A DNA stretch of 64,000 nucleotides, taken from positions 19,753-83,752 of the forward strand of contig JAEYYV010000184.1 in the NCBI GenBank assembly GCA_023428295.1, read 5' to 3'. The position numbers were made by a program, and so were the translations under genes. The DNA is from Pseudomonadota bacterium. Lineage in GTDB: Bacteria > Myxococcota_A > Polyangia > Haliangiales > Haliangiaceae. Under the pieces are notes generated by a model, which was given only the letters and a program-made list of their open reading frames with translations, was not told the DNA's origin and ran no database searches. This document shows, one piece after another, positions 46,911 through 57,049 of this stretch. The first letter of the stretch is position 1. The number at the start of each line of letters is the position of its first letter.

Positions 46911-48986
46911 ATACGTGATGCGGTCGTCGAGGTACGCTTTGTCGACGGTGAGCGGCTGCACGTACACCTTGTTCTCGTAGAGGTACTGATAGCGCGCGAA
47001 GTTCTCGGTGACCTTCTTCATGTACTCGCGCGTCTGCGTGTACGGCACCAGCTCGACGAGCTCGTCGATCTCGCGATCACCCCACTTGTCGATCCAGCGC
47101 ATCACGGGGCGGGGGCCGCTGTTGAACGAGCCCGCGCCGAGCGGGACTTGCAGCTTGAACTTGTTGAGGACGTGGCCGATGTACCAGCTGCCCGTCTTCA
47201 CGTTGTAGTCGGGATCGTAGAGCGAGCCCGCGTCGTACGGGATGCCGAGCTCCTTCGCGACTCGACGCGTGGTGGCGGGAATCATCTGCAACAGGCCCTG
47301 CGCGTCGGCGTACGAGAGGACGTGCGGATCGAAGCCGCTCTCTTTGCGCATGATCGAGTAGAGGTAGCCGTCGGGGTTCTTGCCGAGGTGCTGGTGCTTC
47401 TCGATCAGCTCGCGATACGCGCGCGGATACGCGTTCTCCCACCAGCGCTTCGCGCTATCGATCGGCGGACCGTCGAGCGCGCCGCCGTGATAGCTGACCG
47501 CGAGCATCCACGGGCGGTTGAAGTTGCCCGCTTTGCGATAGCGATCGAGCAGCATCGCGAACGCGGGCCCGCGCGGGTTGCGCTTCAAGAAGCCGCGCTC
47601 GTCGCGCGAGAGCTCGATGCCCGCGTCGATGCCCATGCCCGCCGCGATCAGCTCGTCGGCCTTCTTGATCAGCGGGTCGCGCGCGAGGGATTCGTCGACG
47701 GTGGCGGCGAGCTCCGAGCCGCGCGGCCTGGGGTTGTCCACGCCGAACGGCGGTAGCGTGACGCCGAGCTTCTGGAGGCGCGCGTGCGAGAGCAGCGCGT
47801 ACCACGAGAACGGATAGCGCTTGATCGTGTCCGTGTAGCCGGCGATCGCCGACGCTGTCTCGTCGAGGCGCTCCTCCATACGCGCGAGCCAGTACTTGCC
47901 CTTGCCGCCCTCGAGCGAGCCGCCGCGCTTGGCGAGCGACGCGAGACGCTCCTTCGCGTTGAACCAATCCCCGCGGAAGTAGTGCGACAGGCCGAGGTAC
48001 CAGAGCGCGTCGTCGACCCACTTGGACTTGGGATACTTCGCGAGGGAGCGCTCGAGCGGCGCGATCGCCTTCTTGTAGTTGCCGCGATTGAACTCGAGCC
48101 AGCCCGCGAGGAACGCGGCCTCCGCGGCGTACGCGGAGCTCGGATACTGCGCGACGACCTTCTCGTACCAGACGATCGCTTCGTCATCCTCGTCCGCGCG
48201 AGACAGCGCGCGCGCACCGTGGAACATCGCGGACGCGGCGTCGGAGCCCATCTCCTTGTACACGCCGAGGAGCAGCTTGCCTGCCTCGCCGTAGCGACGG
48301 CGCATCTTGAACAGCGTGGTGCCGAGCCAGTAGTCGCGCTGGCGCGCTTGCTCCTTGGTCAGCTTCTGCGGGAGCTGCTGGAGCTCGATGACGGCTTCGT
48401 CCCACAGATGTGCCGCTTGCAACTGTTTGGCGCGCTCCATGCGCTCGCCGATCGTGAGCGGAGATGCGAGGTGCTTCATCGCGTCGGCCGCGAGCGGATG
48501 CGCGGGGTGCTCGATCACGAAGCGGCGATACGCGGCGCCCTGCGCGGCGCCCGATGCTGCTTGCGCGATGCGGAACTTCGCGGTGCCGACATCGCCGCTC
48601 GTGCTCGCCTTGTCCGCGGTGATCAGCTTGCCGTACGCCTTGGCGGCTTCCGCGTGTTGGCCGCGCATCCACAGCACGTCGGCGCGGCGCCACCCCACCT
48701 CGCGCGCGAAGCGAGTGCCGCCGAGCTGGCCGAGCTCGCGAAACGCGGCGTCGGCCTTGGCCGCCTCGCCCGTGCGCAGCGCGACCATGCCGCGCAGCCA
48801 CAGCGCGTAGTCCTTCGCGACGAGCGTCGAGTCGTCGAGCTTCGCGAGGGCCGCACGAGCGCCGTCGAGATCGTTCGCGTCGTACGCCTTGTAGGCAGCA
48901 CCGAGGTCGGTGGCTGGCGAGGCCTCCGCGATAGCGGCTCCGAGCGATGCACAAACGGCGCAGACGCCGACGAGAAGTCGTCGCAT
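46908..48986 (-). CDS. slt: Soluble lytic murein transglycosylase with TPR superhelix
   Basis: 692 aa. The signal peptide (cleaved near AIAEAS) is followed by an alpha-helical TPR ring of about 500 residues (GYLAGWLEFNRGNYKKAI-like repeats) and a C-terminal goose-lysozyme-like SLT domain. The catalytic Glu lies in SIMRKESGF near residue 548, followed by SYADAQGLLQMIPATTRRVA and the LGAGSFNSGPRPVMRWI motif. It cleaves the glycan strands of peptidoglycan. The long frame upstream of 48986 overlaps the divergent dehydrogenase antisense and is rejected. It is divergent from the acyl-CoA dehydrogenase, with 54 bp between starts. Confidence 0.93.
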   Translation of the reverse strand: MRRLLVGVCAVCASLGAAIAEASPATDLGAAYKAYDANDLDGARAALAKLDDSTLVAKDYALWLRGMVALRTGEAAKADAAFRELGQLGGTRFAREVGWRRADVLWMRGQHAEAAKAYGKLITADKASTSGDVGTAKFRIAQAASGAAQGAAYRRFVIEHPAHPLAADAMKHLASPLTIGERMERAKQLQAAHLWDEAVIELQQLPQKLTKEQARQRDYWLGTTLFKMRRRYGEAGKLLLGVYKEMGSDAASAMFHGARALSRADEDDEAIVWYEKVVAQYPSSAYAAEAAFLAGWLEFNRGNYKKAIAPLERSLAKYPKSKWVDDALWYLGLSHYFRGDWFNAKERLASLAKRGGSLEGGKGKYWLARMEERLDETASAIAGYTDTIKRYPFSWYALLSHARLQKLGVTLPPFGVDNPRPRGSELAATVDESLARDPLIKKADELIAAGMGIDAGIELSRDERGFLKRNPRGPAFAMLLDRYRKAGNFNRPWMLAVSYHGGALDGPPIDSAKRWWENAYPRAYRELIEKHQHLGKNPDGYLYSIMRKESGFDPHVLSYADAQGLLQMIPATTRRVAKELGIPYDAGSLYDPDYNVKTGSWYIGHVLNKFKLQVPLGAGSFNSGPRPVMRWIDKWGDREIDELVELVPYTQTREYMKKVTENFARYQYLYENKVYVQPLTVDKAYLDDRITY

Positions 48987-49040
48987 TCGTCGAGTATGAC
49001 GGTCCGTGTAATCGGCGCCAGTTTCCGCTATACGTCCGCC

Positions 49041-50207
49041 ATGGCGTACGCAGCGCTGGACTTTTACGGCATCGACGAGCTGTTCACTCACGAGGAGCGC
49101 GTGGTTCGCGACACGGTGCGCGAGCTCGTCTCGTCGCGCGTGATGCCGAGCATCGGCAAGCACTTCTCCGCCGGCACGTTCCCGCACGAGCTGATCCCCG
49201 TGGTCGGCGAGATGGGCCTGCTCGGACCGTCGCTGACCGGGTACGGCTGCGCGGGCGTCTCGCCCACGGCGTACGGCCTGATCTGCCAGGAGCTGGAGCG
49301 TGGAGACTCCGGGATTCGCTCGTTCTGCTCGGTGCAGAGCTCGCTCGTGATGTTCCCGATCTGGGCGTACGGCTCCGAGGAGCAGAAGCAGAAGTACCTG
49401 CCCGAGATGGCGGCGGGCCGCACGATCGGCTGCTTCGGCCTCACCGAGCCCGACTTCGGCTCGAACCCCACGGGCATGCTCACCACCGCGACGAAGACCG
49501 CGCATGGCTATCGCCTGAACGGCACGAAGCGCTGGATCACGAACGGCTCCGTCGCGCACGTGGCGCTCGTGTGGGCCAAGCTCGACGGCAAGGTGCACGG
49601 CTTCCTCGTGCCGACAAAGACCAAGGGCTTCACCGCGAAGGACATCCACGGCAAGTGGAGCCTGCGCGCGAGCGTGACGAGCGAGTTGCACATGGAGGAC
49701 TGCGAGGGCGGCGAGGACGCGATCCTGCCCGGCGTGAGCGGCATGCGCGGCCCGCTCTCGTGTCTGTCGCAGGCGCGCTTCGGCATCTGCTACGGCGCGG
49801 TCGGCGCGGCCATGGCCTGCTACGACGAAGCGCTCTCCTACGCGAAGGACCGCGTGCAGTTCTCGAAGCCCATCGCCGGCTACCAGCTCGTGCAGCGCAA
49901 GCTCGTCGACATGGTCAGCGAGATCACCAAGGCGCAGCTCTTGTGCCTGCGCATGGGGCGCCTGAAGGAAGCAAACAAGCTGACGCCGGCGCAGATCTCG
50001 CTCGCGAAGCGCAACAACGTCGACATCGCTCGCAACATCGCGCGCGACGCACGCGACATCCTCGGCGCGAACGGCGTCACCGACGAGTACCAGTGCGGTC
50101 GCCACATGCTGAACCTCGAGAGCGTCTACACGTACGAGGGAACGCACGACATTCACACGCTCGTCGTGGGCCAGGACATCACGGGCCTCGCCGCGTTCGA
50201 CTCGTGA
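49041..50207 (+). CDS. gcdH: Glutaryl-CoA dehydrogenase (acyl-CoA dehydrogenase family)
   Basis: FAD enzyme that oxidises and decarboxylates glutaryl-CoA to crotonyl-CoA in Lys/Trp/aromatic degradation; 388 aa. RSFCSVQSSLVMFPIWAYGS keeps the substrate-binding Arg of glutaryl-CoA dehydrogenase. GCFGLTEPDFGSNP and TKRWITNGSVAHV follow. The catalytic Glu lies in VYTYEGTHDIHTLVVGQDIT. The motif set separates it from fatty-acid acyl-CoA dehydrogenases. Its TGA overlaps the GTG of thiD, so the two are coupled although no pathway link is obvious. Confidence 0.9.
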   Translation: MAYAALDFYGIDELFTHEERVVRDTVRELVSSRVMPSIGKHFSAGTFPHELIPVVGEMGLLGPSLTGYGCAGVSPTAYGLICQELERGDSGIRSFCSVQSSLVMFPIWAYGSEEQKQKYLPEMAAGRTIGCFGLTEPDFGSNPTGMLTTATKTAHGYRLNGTKRWITNGSVAHVALVWAKLDGKVHGFLVPTKTKGFTAKDIHGKWSLRASVTSELHMEDCEGGEDAILPGVSGMRGPLSCLSQARFGICYGAVGAAMACYDEALSYAKDRVQFSKPIAGYQLVQRKLVDMVSEITKAQLLCLRMGRLKEANKLTPAQISLAKRNNVDIARNIARDARDILGANGVTDEYQCGRHMLNLESVYTYEGTHDIHTLVVGQDITGLAAFDS

Positions 50208-51067
50208 GCGCGGCACCCGATGTCCTGATCGTCTCGGGGCTCGATCCGTCGGGCGGCGCGGGCTTCCTCGCCGACGCGCGCGTGGTGCACATGCTCGGCG
50301 GTCGGCCCGTCGGCGCGATCACCGCGATGACCGTGCAGAACACGCAGGGCCTGCGCTCGGCGCACGGGATCGATCTCGAGGTCCTCGGCGAGCAGCTCGG
50401 CGCACTGCTCACCGACATCGAGGTGAAGGCGATCAAGATCGGCATGCTCGTCGAGCGCGATGTCATGCGCGTCCTCGACGAGGCGTTCGAGCTGACCGAC
50501 GCGCCGATCGTGTGGGATCCGATCGCGGCGCCCACGCGCGGACAGGTCGCGTACGGCCGCGAGGTGCTCGACGAGGGGCTGCGCGTGCTCGGCCCGCACC
50601 TCGCGCTGATCACGCCGAACGCGCGCGAGCTGTCGATCCTCGCCGGCACCGAGGTCAACTCGATCCTCGAAGCCGTCGAGGCAGGCAAGGTGCTCGCGCG
50701 CACGTCGCGCGTGCCGGTGCTCGTCAAAGGTGGCCACATCCCCACGCTCGCGGCAGCGCGTCGCGCGGAGATCCGCGGCGCGATGAACGAAACGCCCGGT
50801 GTCCCCGGTGACGGCGCGCCGGTCGAGGACACGCTCGAAGCGGTCGATGCGCTGTGCATGGCCGACGGGCAGGTCGAGTACCTGCGCGGTCCGCTCGTCG
50901 CTGGCGAAGACGTGCACGGCACGGGCTGCGCACTGTCGACCGCGATCGCGACGCACCTCGCGCTCGGCCAACCGCTCGTCGCTGCCTGTCGCGCGGCCAA
51001 GCAGTTCGTCGCGACGTGCATCGGCGCGCCGGTGAGGGCAGGGCAAGGCGCGCCCTCGGTGCTGTGA
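50204..51067 (+). CDS. thiD: Hydroxymethylpyrimidine/phosphomethylpyrimidine kinase
   Basis: 287-aa ribokinase-fold kinase for thiamine pyrimidine synthesis. Motifs are VLIVSGLDPSGGAGFLADAR, AITAMTVQNTQGL, IKIGMLVERDV and the ATP-binding end HGTGCALSTAIATHLALGQ. The start is a GTG overlapping the gcdH stop (GTGA). It carries an insert around residues 180-225 (GAMNETPGVPGDGAPVED) that is longer than in most ThiD proteins. It could instead act on pyridoxal or another small alcohol, but ThiD is the best reading. Confidence 0.9.
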   Translation: MSAAPDVLIVSGLDPSGGAGFLADARVVHMLGGRPVGAITAMTVQNTQGLRSAHGIDLEVLGEQLGALLTDIEVKAIKIGMLVERDVMRVLDEAFELTDAPIVWDPIAAPTRGQVAYGREVLDEGLRVLGPHLALITPNARELSILAGTEVNSILEAVEAGKVLARTSRVPVLVKGGHIPTLAAARRAEIRGAMNETPGVPGDGAPVEDTLEAVDALCMADGQVEYLRGPLVAGEDVHGTGCALSTAIATHLALGQPLVAACRAAKQFVATCIGAPVRAGQGAPSVL

Positions 51068-51164
51068 CCGCGGCGTATCGTCGCGCGGTCCCGTCGATCG
51101 GCTCGCGCGGCGCGCGCGCCGCTCGGTGCTGTAACGTGGGCGGGAAAGAAGGCATCGCACCGCC

Positions 51165-52103
51165 ATGAAGATCGTCATCACTGGAGGCACCGGCTTTGTC
51201 GGCGCGCCGATCGTCTCGGCGCTCCTCGCGCGCGGCGATCGCGTGATCGTGTTGTCTCGCAACGCCGAGCGCGCACGCGCATCGCTCGCGAGCTCGTCCG
51301 GTTCGCTCGAGGTCGTCGCGGCAAACCTCGAGGAGGCTGGCGAGTGGCAGACGTCGCTCGCGTGCGATGCCGTGTTGCACCTCGCAGGCGAGTCCATCGG
51401 CGGCAAGAAGTGGGACGCGCGCCAGAAGCAGATCCTGCGCGACTCGCGCGTCGAGTCCACGCGGCACATCGTCGAGGGAATCGCGGCCCTGCCGCCCGAA
51501 CAGCGACCGAAGACGCTCGTGACCTCCTCGGGCATCGACTACTACGGCTTCGCGTCGACGCGCGGAGACGACTTCGACGACGACCCCGTGACGGAGAAGG
51601 ATCCTGTGGGCACGTCGTTCCTCGCGCGCTTGTGCCGTGATTGGGAAGCCGAGGCACACAACGCAGAAGCGCTCGGCGTCCGCGTCGCCAGCATGCGCTG
51701 CGCGGTGGTGCTCGGTCCGCCGGGCGGCGCGCTCGACAAGATGACCACGCCCTTCAAGTTCTTCGTCGGCGGGCGCATCGGTAACGGCTATCAGTTCTTC
51801 TCGTGGATCCACCGCGACGACGCGGTCGCCGGGTACATCGCCGCGCTCGACGACGCGCGGTACACGGGCGGCATCAACCTCGTCGCAGCGTCCACGCGCA
51901 ATCGCGACTTCTCCAAGGCGCTCGGCAAGGCACTCGGCAAGCCGAGCTGGCTCCCGGTGCCCGCCTTCGCGGTGAAGATCGCCGCGGGCGAGTTCGCCGA
52001 GTACGTCCTGAACGGACGCAACGCCGTGCCCGCCAAGCTTCGCGAGCTCGGCTTCACCTTCACGCGCCCGACGCTCGAGTCCGCGCTCGCCGACGTCGCG
52101 TGA
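51165..52103 (+). CDS. TIGR01777-family NAD(P)-binding epimerase-like protein
   Basis: 312-aa extended short-chain dehydrogenase fold (SDR39U1/YfcH type). Rossmann motif MKIVITGGTGFVGAPIVSAL is at the N-terminus; AVLHLAGESIGGKKW and SGIDYYG are near the active site; GRIGNGYQFFSWIHRDDAV is the family hallmark; and NLVAASTRNRDFSKALGKAL is the C-terminal substrate region. The family is conserved but its substrate is unknown. The next 20 bp lead into repeat RF2-1. It is preceded by a 97-bp GC-rich gap. Confidence 0.9.
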   Translation: MKIVITGGTGFVGAPIVSALLARGDRVIVLSRNAERARASLASSSGSLEVVAANLEEAGEWQTSLACDAVLHLAGESIGGKKWDARQKQILRDSRVESTRHIVEGIAALPPEQRPKTLVTSSGIDYYGFASTRGDDFDDDPVTEKDPVGTSFLARLCRDWEAEAHNAEALGVRVASMRCAVVLGPPGGALDKMTTPFKFFVGGRIGNGYQFFSWIHRDDAVAGYIAALDDARYTGGINLVAASTRNRDFSKALGKALGKPSWLPVPAFAVKIAAGEFAEYVLNGRNAVPAKLRELGFTFTRPTLESALADVA

Positions 52104-52119
52104 TCACCCGAGCGACGCC

Positions 52120-52242
52120 TTGTCCGCATTTCGGACAATTCCAATGAAGCAGAATCGAAAGTGGTGGATTTGACCAAATCGCGACTTTTTGGGGTCGGAC
52201 CCCAACTCGCTCCGAAAGTGGTGGATTTGACCAGGGGGGCTA
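52120..52242. repeat. Repeat family RF2, copy 1
   Basis: A 123-bp intergenic element between convergent genes. Order: hairpin TTGTCCG-CATTT-CGGACAA, motif AAAGTGGTGGATTTGACCA, central hairpin around TTGGGGTCGGACCCCAA (52190-52206) with flanking complementary GCGA/TCGC, a second copy of the motif, then GGGGGG. Its last three bases are the TAG stop of the SIMPL gene. It is nearly identical to copies at 53155 and 63336. Confidence 0.9.
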
Positions 52243-53058
52243 CTCGAGCTCGAACTCGGCGCGAACGATCGTGATGATGTCCTTCTCGTAGGACGAGGTG
52301 TCGTTGTTGCCCTCGTGCGAGGTCTCGGTCGAGTTGGCGGGGTTGATGTTGATGATGCCCATGCTCGTGTCGATGAGACGCTTGATCTGCGCGCCGCCCG
52401 TGGCCTTCAAGATGTTGTCGGCACGCGCACGCGTGTCCTTGCCGGCGGCCGCGAGCATCTCGACCTTCAGCTCGCCAAGGCGCGTGTAGTAGTAGCTCGG
52501 TGCGCCGCTCGTGATCGAGATGCCCTGCTCGAGGAGACCGGTCACTTCACGCGACGCCTTCTCGACCTTCGCGACCTCGCTCGAGCGCACCGCGATCACC
52601 TCGCGCACGAGGTAGCCCTTGAACGTGCGCTTGTCGATGCGCGTGGGCTCCTTGGCGCCCGGGAACATCTTCAGCTCGAAGGTCTTCTCCCAGTCCTCGG
52701 AGACCGACGCGGACTGCGGTTGGATCTCGGTGGGCTTGATGCCATAGCCAGAGATGAACGCGACGGTCTTCTCGCGCGCTTCACGCAGCTGCCGATAGGC
52801 GTCGCTGCGATCGAGGGCCCGCGCTTCGATCGTCGTGTGCCACTCGATCAAGTCGGACACGATGCGCTTCTTCGCCGAGCCGACGACCTTGATCGTTCGC
52901 TTCTCGGGTCTGACCTTGATCGAGTGATACGTGTCCATCACCTTGCCGGTGCAGATCACCGCCGCAATGGCGAGTGCGACGAGGCCGAGCCATCGCAGAT
53001 CGACGCCACGGGGCAGATTGCCACTCGGCTCGGTGGCTTTTTCGACGAGCATTTCCAT
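52240..53058 (-). CDS. SIMPL-domain membrane-anchored protein
   Basis: 272 aa. One N-terminal TM helix (WLGLVALAIAAVICTG, about residues 24-40) is followed by a SIMPL/Oxidative-stress-defence (DUF541) domain of about 220 residues: RTIKVVGSAKKRIVSDLIEW, AYRQLREAREKTVAFISGYG and GYLVREVIAVRSSEVAKVEK. These proteins are periplasmic; their function is largely unknown. GAGGAGG lies seven bases before the ATG at 53058. It is bracketed on both sides by RF2 copies in the same orientation. Confidence 0.85.
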   Translation of the reverse strand: MEMLVEKATEPSGNLPRGVDLRWLGLVALAIAAVICTGKVMDTYHSIKVRPEKRTIKVVGSAKKRIVSDLIEWHTTIEARALDRSDAYRQLREAREKTVAFISGYGIKPTEIQPQSASVSEDWEKTFELKMFPGAKEPTRIDKRTFKGYLVREVIAVRSSEVAKVEKASREVTGLLEQGISITSGAPSYYYTRLGELKVEMLAAAGKDTRARADNILKATGGAQIKRLIDTSMGIININPANSTETSHEGNNDTSSYEKDIITIVRAEFELE

Positions 53059-53154
53059 ATGTTCCTCCTCGGATTCCTGACGGTTGCCGACGCGAAACGT
53101 GGACTCCTCGGCGCCTATTCGGCACTTTTGACGTCCGTAAGAGCACGCCGATCC

Positions 53155-53271
53155 TGTCCGCCGTTCGGACAATTCCAATGAACTGGAATCGAAAGTGGTG
53201 GATTTGACCAAATCGCGAGTTTTTGGGGTCGGACCCCAACTCGCTCCGAAAGTGGTGGATTTGACCAGGGG

Positions 53272-53274
<3 letters not shown>
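53155..53274. repeat. Repeat family RF2, copy 2
   Basis: A 120-bp copy between the SIMPL gene start and the sigma-54 activator stop, both on the minus strand. It has the CCGTT loop variant of the first hairpin and AATGAACTGGAATC in place of AATGAAGCAGAATC, giving an additional ATTCCA/TGGAAT pairing. Its last three bases are the TAG of the activator gene. Confidence 0.9.
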
Positions 53275-54510
<1,236 letters not shown>

Positions 54511-54573
54511 CGAAACGTAGTGTGACAAGCCGTCACACGAGACGCAAGGTGGCGATGCAGCTGGACTTCGAGG

Positions 54574-55236
54574 CTAGTCTGGAAGGTCGACGCACCAGCG
54601 AAGCGCGCTGCGAGTCTCCGTCCAGCCGGCCTCGTCCACCACGAGGTACGGGCTCTCGAGCGTGATCACTTCGAGGCCCGCTTCGACGCCGTATTTCGAG
54701 CCGAACGAGCCGGGCGTTGGATAGCCCATGTCGTGCTGGGCGGGATAGCCGCAGCGCTCGGACATCTCGCGTGCGAGCTGCTCCCCGCAGCCGTCGTAGT
54801 TCACCATGCGATAGCCCGCGTGCACCGAGACGATCCGGTGCGGCGCGATCTGATCGATCAGCGCGACGAGCGCCTGCGTCTCGGGTTGATCCTCGGCGGC
54901 TTTGCCCGGGTTGTAGCCGGGGCGCCGATGCTCGCCCCAGTTGCTCGACGCGAAGTTGCGATTGAGATCGACATCGTTCGCGTTGTTGCGAGTGCCGGCG
55001 ACGACACCGTCGGGGTTCACGCACGGAACGATCCACGTCTCGCGACCCGGCGGACGCTCGACGAGCTCGTCGGCCAAGCGCTCGAGCATGAGCTGCGACA
55101 CGGCTTCGTCGCCGTGGATCGCAGCGAACAGCAGCGCGAGCGGTCGCGGCTTCGCGTAGCTCGGCGGCAGAAAGTGCAGCGCCTCGATCGGTCGACCGAG
55201 GACCGAGTGACCGATCACGAGCTCTCGTCGCGTCAT
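54574..55236 (-). CDS. M14-like zinc carboxypeptidase
   Basis: 220-aa small metallocarboxypeptidase of the murein-tripeptide-amidase (MpaA)-like branch. The zinc ligands are HGDE (first His and Glu) and the His in VSVHAGYRM. The substrate-binding Arg/Asn pair appears in NNANDVDLNRNF, and the catalytic Glu in VITLESPYL. There is no signal peptide, which fits cytoplasmic trimming of recycled peptides or cell-wall fragments. It starts two bases after the stop of the upstream zinc-ribbon membrane protein. Confidence 0.85.
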   Translation of the reverse strand: MTRRELVIGHSVLGRPIEALHFLPPSYAKPRPLALLFAAIHGDEAVSQLMLERLADELVERPPGRETWIVPCVNPDGVVAGTRNNANDVDLNRNFASSNWGEHRRPGYNPGKAAEDQPETQALVALIDQIAPHRIVSVHAGYRMVNYDGCGEQLAREMSERCGYPAQHDMGYPTPGSFGSKYGVEAGLEVITLESPYLVVDEAGWTETRSALRWCVDLPD

Positions 55237-55238
55237 GC

Positions 55239-56957
55239 CTATTCGAGCTTCTTGCCGATCACGCTCGCGAGCCCGTACGACGAGATCGCGACATACGCCG
55301 AGCCGAGACCGAGTGCGCCGATGACCGCGCTCGCTTTGCCGACACCGCCACCGCCGTAGGCCCAGCCGAGCACGAGCGGGTTCAGGTTTCGCTCGAAGTC
55401 GATGCCCTCTCCGCCGCTGAGCCCGATCCCCACGCCGTGAACGATCAACGGGAACAGCAAGAGCACCCACGCGAGCACCTTGGCGCCCGCCGTCGCCGGC
55501 GCAGGCATCCACGCGAGCAGCGACACCACGAGCACCAACACGTACGTGACGAAGAGAGCCATCACCACCTTGAGCTCGCCCGGCGCTTCGATGAGCCCTT
55601 TGAACAGCGCGACCAGCGGAATGGTGCCCTGCTCGGGGATCAGGAACGGCGCGAGCGCGGCGAGCGCACCGAGGGTGATGAGGATGCGAGGCAGCGGCGA
55701 CTCGGTGTACTCGTTGCGGACGAGGAGCGCCGGCACGAGGATCAGCGTTCCGCCGATCGAGAGCAGCCCTTGCCACTCGGGTAGGCTGCCGAGGACGAGC
55801 ACGGGCACGAAGATGCCCGCGAGTCCGAGGACGGCGGCGATGAGACCGCGCGGTGCGGAGGCCATCGGGATGGCGGCGATCACGATCGAGAGCAGTCCGA
55901 CCGCCGCGAGGATCAGCGGACCGAGCTTTGCGGTTCCCTCGCCGTGAATCACGGCGTCCCACATTCCGACGAGCGGGCTCAGCGACAGCGGCACTGCGAA
56001 GCACGCGATCAAGATGCCGCCCCAGATGAACAGCTGCGCGCGCAGCGTGTTCTTCCACGGCTCGATCGGACGCGCACCGCGAGTGGCTTGGTACGACGGC
56101 GCTACATACGGAGGCGCCGGCGCTTGTGGCTGCGGCTGTGCTTGCGGCACTGGCGGCACCGGCACCGGGTTGTATGCGGGCACGACCGTCTTTGCTTCGG
56201 GGCTGTTTGTCGACGGTCCACCCATCGACGGACCCGGACCCATCGGACTACCCATCGGTCCACCCATCGACGGACCCGGACCCATCGGACCACCCATCGA
56301 CGGACCTGGACCCATCGGTCCACCCGTCGACGGTCCTTGCGGTCCGCTTGGCATTCCGGCAGGCGCCATGCGATTCGGATCGGGTTGGAACGTCTTCAGA
56401 TCCGCGTGCGGTGACGGACCACCGAGCGGCATGCCGCCGGGAACCGCGGGCCCGAGCACCGGCGCGGGTTGACTCGGCGAGTGCGGGCGCGGTTGCTGCG
56501 CGGCGGGCGGTCCACCGTCGACGAACATCGTGCGCGCTTGCGCACTCGCCGTCGGACCGAAGCTTCCACCGGCAGGTGCGCTGTATGGCGAAGGCATCGC
56601 GGCGCGCGCACCGGGCGACGGACCGGGCGACGCCATCGTCGCTGCCGTACCGAGTCCGGCAGTTGGCTGACCGAGACCAGCGCCCGGCGTTGCCATCGTC
56701 GCGGCGTGACCGAGGCCGGGCCCGGGCGTCGCTAGCGTTGCTGCATGACCGAGAGCAGGATTCTGTTGCGCGCGTTGTGCGTTCTGCGCGGCTGCTTGCT
56801 CGCGAAGTCGATCGAGCTCGGCGTTATTGCTGTACCCCATCACGGTCTTCGCCATCGCCGGCTGCGCAGCGGCTGCCGGCGCTTGCTTCGCACCACAGAA
56901 GACGCAGTGGAGTGCCGCGTCCGGCAGATCCTTGGTGCAGCTAGAGCATTTCTTCAC
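55239..56957 (-). CDS. Zinc-ribbon polytopic membrane protein
   Basis: 572 aa. An N-terminal zinc ribbon has Cys 4, 7, 18 and 21 (MKKCSSCTKDLPDAALHCVFC). Disordered Ala/Gly/Pro/Met-rich sequence follows, with tandem GHAATMATPG units and GPSMGGPMGP repeats up to about residue 250. About seven or eight TM helices make up the rest (LFIWGGILIACFAVPLSLSP at the start). Function unknown. It is the second zinc-ribbon membrane protein in the window with a long motif-repeat linker. It is divergent from the cNMP-binding gene, with 92 bp between starts. Confidence 0.82.
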   Translation of the reverse strand: MKKCSSCTKDLPDAALHCVFCGAKQAPAAAAQPAMAKTVMGYSNNAELDRLREQAAAQNAQRAQQNPALGHAATLATPGPGLGHAATMATPGAGLGQPTAGLGTAATMASPGPSPGARAAMPSPYSAPAGGSFGPTASAQARTMFVDGGPPAAQQPRPHSPSQPAPVLGPAVPGGMPLGGPSPHADLKTFQPDPNRMAPAGMPSGPQGPSTGGPMGPGPSMGGPMGPGPSMGGPMGSPMGPGPSMGGPSTNSPEAKTVVPAYNPVPVPPVPQAQPQPQAPAPPYVAPSYQATRGARPIEPWKNTLRAQLFIWGGILIACFAVPLSLSPLVGMWDAVIHGEGTAKLGPLILAAVGLLSIVIAAIPMASAPRGLIAAVLGLAGIFVPVLVLGSLPEWQGLLSIGGTLILVPALLVRNEYTESPLPRILITLGALAALAPFLIPEQGTIPLVALFKGLIEAPGELKVVMALFVTYVLVLVVSLLAWMPAPATAGAKVLAWVLLLFPLIVHGVGIGLSGGEGIDFERNLNPLVLGWAYGGGGVGKASAVIGALGLGSAYVAISSYGLASVIGKKLE

Positions 56958-57049
56958 GATCCCTCTGCGTCGCGAGCTCGACTCCGACCTGCGGAATATA
57001 GGGCCGCGTGCACTCGCGCTGCAAACGCGAACTCAGTACCGTTGACGAC

